Below, piece by piece: positions 1 to 5,351 of a DNA stretch of 5,351 nucleotides; the first letter of the stretch is position 1, and every line of letters begins with the position of its first letter. The stretch is from Actinomycetales bacterium (GTDB taxonomy: Bacteria > Actinomycetota > Actinomycetes > Actinomycetales > Cellulomonadaceae). The notes under the pieces were generated by a model that saw only the letters and a program-made list of their open reading frames with translations, searched no databases and was not told the DNA's origin. A program made the translations under genes and the position numbers. The stretch is from positions 1 to 5,351 of the forward strand of contig JAATES010000352.1 of assembly GCA_015655615.1 (NCBI GenBank), given 5' to 3'.

Positions 1-470
1 CAGAGGCGAAGGCTGCCGCAGCTGAGGCGAAGCTGGCGGAAGCTCAGGCTGCGGCCGAGGAAGCTGCCGCCAAGGCCCGCGACCTCGAGGCCGAGCTGGC
101 GACGGCGCTGTCCGCGCAGGAGTCCGTGAGCACCCCTGCTGTCGAGGTCTCGGCGGAGCCGGAGGCTGCGACCGGGATCATCCAGCTCGCGCAGCAGCTC
201 CACGACGACCACGTGCGTGCGGGTCAGGAGGAGGGTGCGAGGATCGTCTCCGAGGCACACGCCGAGAGCACCCGGATCATCCGGGAGGCCGAGGACACGT
301 CAGCGCAGACGCTCAGCAAACTGGAGCAGCAGCGTAGTCTGCTCGAGACCAAGATCGAGGAGCTGAAGTCCTTCGAGCGGGACTACCGAAGCCGGCTCGA
401 GGGTTACCTCGAGGGCCTGCTGGGTGATCTGCACGGTGAGCGGGCGGGTTCCAGCACAGCCTCGCTGTGA
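1..470 (+). CDS. divIVA: DivIVA/Wag31-type polar growth scaffold protein, C-terminal part (5' end outside window)
   Basis: Reading from base 3, the frame is open from the left edge to the TGA at 468-470, giving 155 visible residues. The GTG at 126 lies inside this frame and is not the start: coding sequence continues upstream of it in the same register. The first third is Ala/Glu/Lys-rich with a seven-residue rhythm (EAKAAAA, EAKLAEA, QAAAEEA), as in a coiled coil. The middle (about 165-330) resembles the repeated helical segments of DivIVA. The end (about 372-431) contains FERDYRSRLEGYLEGLLGDL, very close to the C-terminal signature of mycobacterial Wag31 as I remember it. Known family role: DivIVA oligomerises at negatively curved membrane, marks cell poles and septa, and directs polar peptidoglycan synthesis in actinobacteria. 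The N-terminal membrane-binding domain is off-window. A strong hairpin follows 22 bases after the stop. I am confident of the family; a DivIVA paralogue rather than the main copy is possible. Confidence 0.88.
   Translation, partial: EAKAAAAEAKLAEAQAAAEEAAAKARDLEAELATALSAQESVSTPAVEVSAEPEAATGIIQLAQQLHDDHVRAGQEEGARIVSEAHAESTRIIREAEDTSAQTLSKLEQQRSLLETKIEELKSFERDYRSRLEGYLEGLLGDLHGERAGSSTASL
3..65 (+). repeat. 21-bp imperfect tandem repeats encoding coiled-coil heptads
   Basis: Three consecutive 21-base units (3-23, 24-44, 45-65) each encode seven residues: EAKAAAA, EAKLAEA and QAAAEEA. The first two units agree at 16 of 21 bases by my count; the third is more diverged but shares the ending. The period matches one heptad of the coiled coil. 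The array runs into the left edge, so its full copy number cannot be seen. Confidence 0.55.
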
Positions 471-472
471 CC

Positions 473-478
473 TATGCT
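473..478 (+). promoter_or_regulatory. Candidate -10 box (TATGCT) for the DksA-like/lspA/rluD operon
   Basis: TATGCT fits the TANNNT consensus of actinobacterial housekeeping promoters. It is the only such hexamer I find in the 471-625 gap. The best-placed -35 (TTCCAG, 449-454, 18-base spacer) is poor. Transcription would start near 485, giving a leader of about 140 bases that carries the 493-540 hairpin. The alternatives are a promoter inside divIVA, a non-canonical sigma factor, or read-through from divIVA. Confidence 0.28.
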
Positions 479-492
479 CGACCGCTAGTCCT

Positions 493-540
493 GTCGGAGC
501 GCGCCTGCCCTGTCACTCAGGGAGAGTGGCGCGCTCCGAC
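493..540 (+). terminator. Strong hairpin after divIVA, probable Rho-independent terminator without a U-tract
   Basis: The arms GTCGGAGCGCGCC (493-505) and GGCGCGCTCCGAC (528-540) are perfect 13-bp reverse complements. Inside them CCCT (508-511) can pair with AGGG (519-522) around a 7-base loop, extending the structure beyond an internal loop. It begins 22 bases after the divIVA stop, the usual place for a terminator. The bases that follow (TGGTTCCGAC) are not a T-run, which is common among proposed actinobacterial terminators but weakens the call. If transcription starts near 485, it could instead be a leader attenuator for the downstream operon. Confidence 0.6.
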
Positions 541-610
541 TGGTTCCGACGCACGCACGTGTGCCATCTGATCTGTTCTCACCCGACCGGACGCTGTCAC
601 GAGCCACAAC

Positions 611-625
611 ATGAAAGCCGCGTGA
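611..625 (+). other. Four-codon minigene (M-K-A-A-stop) directly abutting the DksA-like start codon
   Basis: ATG AAA GCC GCG TGA occupies 611-625, and the ATG of the DksA-like gene is the next codon in the same frame. Neither ATG has a convincing Shine-Dalgarno sequence. The minigene could be an upstream ORF that couples translation to the next gene by re-initiation, a remnant of a longer N-terminus cut off by a nonsense change, or chance. There is no direct evidence that it is translated. Confidence 0.25.
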
Positions 626-1087
626 ATGACCCCCAACGATCCAGCCGAGTCCGCGACGGCCAGCGAGCGATTCCCGAACCTGCGTGCGAGCGCTGCCGAT
701 TTCATCGTGCGCGACGGTGAAGAGCCGTGGACGCTGGCCGAGCTGGAAGAGATCGCGCACCAGCTCATCGCCGAGAACACGCGGCTGCAGCAGGAGCTGA
801 CCGACGCGGACCGCGGACTCTCAGAGCTGCTGCGGAACTCCGGTGACGGTGCCGGGGACGACCAGGCCGATTCCGGATCGTCTGCCTTGGAACGCGAGCA
901 TGAACTGTCCATGCTCAACAACACCAAGGATCTGCTGGCTCAGAATGCGCACGCGCTGGAGCGCATTCGCCTGGGCACCTATGCGACCTGTGAGTCGTGC
1001 GGACTGGCCATCGGCAAGGCCCGGCTTCAGGCGTTTCCGCGCGCCACACTGTGCGTAGCCTGCAAACAGCGCGAGGAGCGCCGTTAG
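626..1087 (+). CDS. TraR/DksA-family zinc-finger protein, predicted RNA polymerase secondary-channel regulator
   Basis: The product has 153 residues. The C-terminus carries a four-cysteine zinc finger (C122, C125, C143, C146; spacing C-x2-C-x17-C-x2-C, as in DksA) within a conserved block ending FPRATLCVACKQREERR. Residues about 35-70 and 86-115 are predicted helices that would form the DksA coiled coil. The loop between them (about 71-85) is acidic, NSGDGAGDDQADSG, and keeps a D-x-A tip (D79, A81) like that of DksA. Known family role: these proteins enter the RNA polymerase secondary channel and alter promoter response, often with ppGpp. That this protein does so is inference. The ATG at 626 is the first possible start, because an in-frame TGA lies immediately upstream (623-625). 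The ribosome site is weak. The stop codon abuts the lspA ATG, so the two are probably co-transcribed. I recall a close relative beside lspA in Streptomyces coelicolor (SCO2075). Confidence 0.9.
   Translation: MTPNDPAESATASERFPNLRASAADFIVRDGEEPWTLAELEEIAHQLIAENTRLQQELTDADRGLSELLRNSGDGAGDDQADSGSSALEREHELSMLNNTKDLLAQNAHALERIRLGTYATCESCGLAIGKARLQAFPRATLCVACKQREERR
1073..1078 (+). promoter_or_regulatory. Ribosome binding site of lspA (GAGGAG)
   Basis: GAGGAG lies within the last codons of the DksA-like gene, nine bases before the lspA ATG at 1088. It is the clearest Shine-Dalgarno sequence in the window and supports that start. Confidence 0.7.
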
Positions 1088-1591
1088 ATGAGCGGGGATT
1101 CCGAGCCACGGCGGCGATCCCCGCTGCCACTGCTCGCCGCCGTCGTGCTCGTCACCGTCGTGATCGACCAGCTCACGAAATGGTGGGCGCTGACGTCGCT
1201 GGACCCAGCCGATGGCCCGCGGCCGCTGCTCGGTGACCTGCTGCGGTTGAACCTGACGTTCAATCCGGGTGCGGCCTTGTCCTTGGGGAGCTCTGCGACC
1301 GGAGTTCTCACCGTGATCTCCGTCGCCGTCGTGGTCGCAGTCATCGTCTTCGCGCGCCGACTTCGGTCAAAGGCCTGGGCGACGACGCTGGGGCTGCTCC
1401 TCGGCGGCGCCATCGGCAATCTGATCGACCGGCTGTTCCGCTCCCCGGGAGTGGGCCGAGGCCATGTGGTCGACTTCATCGACTACCACGTGTTCATTGG
1501 CAACGTGGCTGACATCGCCATCGTGGTGGCGGCGGGCATCGCCATCCTCCTCACGTTCCGGGGCATCGGCCTCGACGGCCGTCGTTCGTGA
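1088..1591 (+). CDS. lspA: Lipoprotein signal peptidase (signal peptidase II)
   Basis: The product has 167 residues, normal for LspA. This aspartic protease in the cytoplasmic membrane cuts the signal peptide from prolipoproteins after the lipobox cysteine has been lipid-modified by Lgt. Four hydrophobic segments are visible, at about 13-33, 70-89, 97-113 and 136-157. Family motifs appear in order: DQLTKWW (27-33), NPGAALSLG (59-67), [10 protein letters not shown] (106-115), GHVVDF (125-130) and GNVAD (138-142). D129 and D142 correspond to the catalytic aspartate pair, and N111 and D114 to the conserved polar residues. In the last motif the residue before N139 is G, where E. coli and Pseudomonas have F. 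The N-terminal tail SEPRRRS is basic, consistent with a cytoplasmic N-terminus. The gene abuts the DksA-like gene, has a good ribosome site, and overlaps the next gene by four bases (GTGA). Confidence 0.96.
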   Translation: MSGDSEPRRRSPLPLLAAVVLVTVVIDQLTKWWALTSLDPADGPRPLLGDLLRLNLTFNPGAALSLGSSATGVLTVISVAVVVAVIVFARRLRSKAWATTLGLLLGGAIGNLIDRLFRSPGVGRGHVVDFIDYHVFIGNVADIAIVVAAGIAILLTFRGIGLDGRRS

Positions 1592-2526
1592 GCCCGACCC
1601 GGACCTTGCCGGTTCCCGAGGGACTGTCGGGTGAACGCGTCGATGTGGCGCTGGCCCGCCTGCTCGGGGTGTCACGCACTGCGGCGGCAGACATCGCTGC
1701 GGGAGGCGGAGTGCGGCTCGACGGAGCCATGCTCGGCAAGTCCGACCGGCTGACTCCCGGCGGGTGGCTCGAGGTCGATCTGCCGGAGCGTCCCGGGAGC
1801 GGTCCCGTGACTCGTCCCGAGCCGATTCCGGGGATGCGGATCGTCTATGACGACGACCACCTGGTGGTCGTCGACAAGCCGGTCGGCGTTGCCGCGCATC
1901 CCTCGCCGGGCTGGACCGGCCCGACCGTGGTGTCCGGGCTCGCCGGCGCCGGGTACCAGATCGCCACGTCGGGACCGCCGGAACGTCAGGGGATCGTGCA
2001 CCGTCTGGACGCGGGAACCTCTGGGCTGATGGTCGTGGCCAAGAGTGAACTCGCCTACAGCGTCCTCAAGCGCGCCTTCAAGGAACGCACCGTGGACAAG
2101 GTCTACCACGCTCTGGCGCAAGGCCATCTGGAGCCGACGGTCGGAACCATCGACGCGCCGATCGGCCGCCACCCCAGCCGGGACTTCCGCTTCGCGGTCA
2201 CCTCCGACGGCAAGCCGAGCGTCACGCACTACGAGGTCCTGGAGATGCTGCCGTCGGCGACGCTGGCCGAGGTGCATCTGGAGACCGGTCGCACCCATCA
2301 GATCCGGGTGCACTTCTCGGCGTTGCGTCATCCCCTGGTGGGCGACCTCACCTATGGCGCCGATCCCCGGCTCGCACATCAGGCCCAGCTGCAGCGGCAG
2401 TGGCTGCACGCCATGCGGCTGGGCTTCGCGCACCCGGCCACGGGCGAGCGCTTCGAGGCGACCAGCGAGTATCCCTCTGATCTGCGCCATGCCCTCGGCT
2501 TGCTCCGTGAGAGCGGCCCTGAGTGA
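1588..2526 (+). CDS. rluD: RluA/RluD-family 23S rRNA pseudouridine synthase with S4 domain
   Basis: The product has 312 residues, typical for RluD-type enzymes, which convert uridines in rRNA to pseudouridine; E. coli RluD acts on helix 69 of 23S rRNA. An S4 RNA-binding domain covers about residues 13-62 ([20 protein letters not shown] followed by GGVRLDG). The catalytic domain covers about 84-285, with [13 protein letters not shown] (88-100), [10 protein letters not shown] (138-147; catalytic D141), [13 protein letters not shown] (231-243), [10 protein letters not shown] (248-257) and a C-terminal [10 protein letters not shown] (271-280). The start GTG at 1588 overlaps the lspA stop (GTGA), and I see no separate ribosome site, so translation is probably coupled to lspA. 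The exact target uridines cannot be read from the sequence; the RluD name is by family resemblance and operon position. A bulged hairpin straddles the stop codon. Confidence 0.92.
   Translation: MSPTRTLPVPEGLSGERVDVALARLLGVSRTAAADIAAGGGVRLDGAMLGKSDRLTPGGWLEVDLPERPGSGPVTRPEPIPGMRIVYDDDHLVVVDKPVGVAAHPSPGWTGPTVVSGLAGAGYQIATSGPPERQGIVHRLDAGTSGLMVVAKSELAYSVLKRAFKERTVDKVYHALAQGHLEPTVGTIDAPIGRHPSRDFRFAVTSDGKPSVTHYEVLEMLPSATLAEVHLETGRTHQIRVHFSALRHPLVGDLTYGADPRLAHQAQLQRQWLHAMRLGFAHPATGERFEATSEYPSDLRHALGLLRESGPE
1851..1873. repeat. 11-bp perfect inverted repeat inside rluD
   Basis: CGACGACCACC (1851-1861) and GGTGGTCGTCG (1863-1873) are exact reverse complements around a single T. As RNA this would be a 10-bp stem with a CTG triloop. 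It encodes the conserved DDHLVVVD motif of the pseudouridine synthase, so protein constraint plus GC-rich codon choice may explain it entirely. Confidence 0.5.
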
Positions 2527-2541
2527 GGGCCTGCCGGCTCT
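2510..2541 (+). terminator. Bulged hairpin across the rluD stop codon, possible operon terminator
   Basis: GGCCCT (2515-2520) pairs perfectly with AGGGCC (2526-2531) around a 5-base loop holding most of the stop codon. Outside it AGAGC (2510-2514) pairs with GCTCT (2537-2541), leaving a 5-base bulge (2532-2536). That makes 11 GC-rich pairs at the end of the three-gene unit. No clear T-run follows (AGAATCGTCTCT). It could terminate or weaken transcription from the lspA operon just before the dnaE promoter; formation in vivo is unproven. Confidence 0.38.
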
Positions 2542-2546
2542 AGAAT
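2541..2546 (+). promoter_or_regulatory. -10 box (TAGAAT) of a probable leaderless dnaE promoter
   Basis: TAGAAT matches TANNNT well and differs from TATAAT at one base. Seven bases separate it from the dnaE ATG at 2554, which would place the transcription start at or within a base or two of the A of ATG. No Shine-Dalgarno sequence lies in the normal window upstream of the ATG; the nearest purine-rich stretch (GAGTGAGGG, 2521-2529) is about 25 bases away. I see no good -35, which is common in actinobacteria. Confidence 0.58.
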
Positions 2547-2553
2547 CGTCTCT

Positions 2554-5351
<2,798 letters not shown>

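Noticed and set aside
126..470. A 114-residue gene starting at GTG 126
   Set aside because: The same frame is open to the left edge and encodes clear coiled-coil heptads, so this GTG is an internal valine of DivIVA.
424..720. A 98-codon + strand frame across the divIVA end and the intergenic gap
   Set aside because: It overlaps both neighbours, runs through the hairpin, and its cysteine- and arginine-rich translation matches nothing I recognise.

Overview
This is a GC-rich window (by eye about two thirds G+C) from a bacterial chromosome. It almost certainly comes from the Actinomycetota. The evidence is a Wag31-type DivIVA tail, a DksA-like zinc-finger protein of the kind found next to lspA in Streptomyces, and a DnaE1-type replicase that closely resembles the mycobacterial enzyme. 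I cannot fix the genus. All five genes are on the + strand and all look like conserved housekeeping genes. I see no mobile element, CRISPR array, tRNA, rRNA or foreign-looking segment.

Layout. Bases 1-470 hold the C-terminal part of divIVA/wag31, a polar-growth scaffold whose 5' end lies outside the window. Bases 471-625 are a 155-bp intergenic gap. It holds a perfect 13-bp inverted repeat that is probably the divIVA terminator, one candidate -10 box, and an in-frame four-codon minigene that ends directly against the next start codon. Bases 626-2526 are a tight three-gene unit: a DksA/TraR-family RNA polymerase-binding protein (626-1087), lspA (1088-1591) and an RluD-type pseudouridine synthase (1588-2526). 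These genes abut or overlap. A 27-bp gap follows; a bulged hairpin spans the rluD stop codon and reaches into the gap, where a TAGAAT -10 box lies seven bases from the next ATG. Bases 2554 to the right edge are the first 932 codons of dnaE, the replicative polymerase alpha subunit, with no interruption.

The genes serve separate core tasks: cell pole growth, transcription control, lipoprotein maturation, ribosome modification and DNA replication. Their grouping is a conserved actinobacterial neighbourhood rather than a pathway. The most interesting parts are regulatory. dnaE appears to be transcribed as a leaderless mRNA from its own promoter. The gap before the DksA-like gene has an unusual leader: no TA dinucleotide in its last 85 bases, and a strong hairpin just after the only -10-like hexamer. 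I found no convincing undescribed multi-gene system here.
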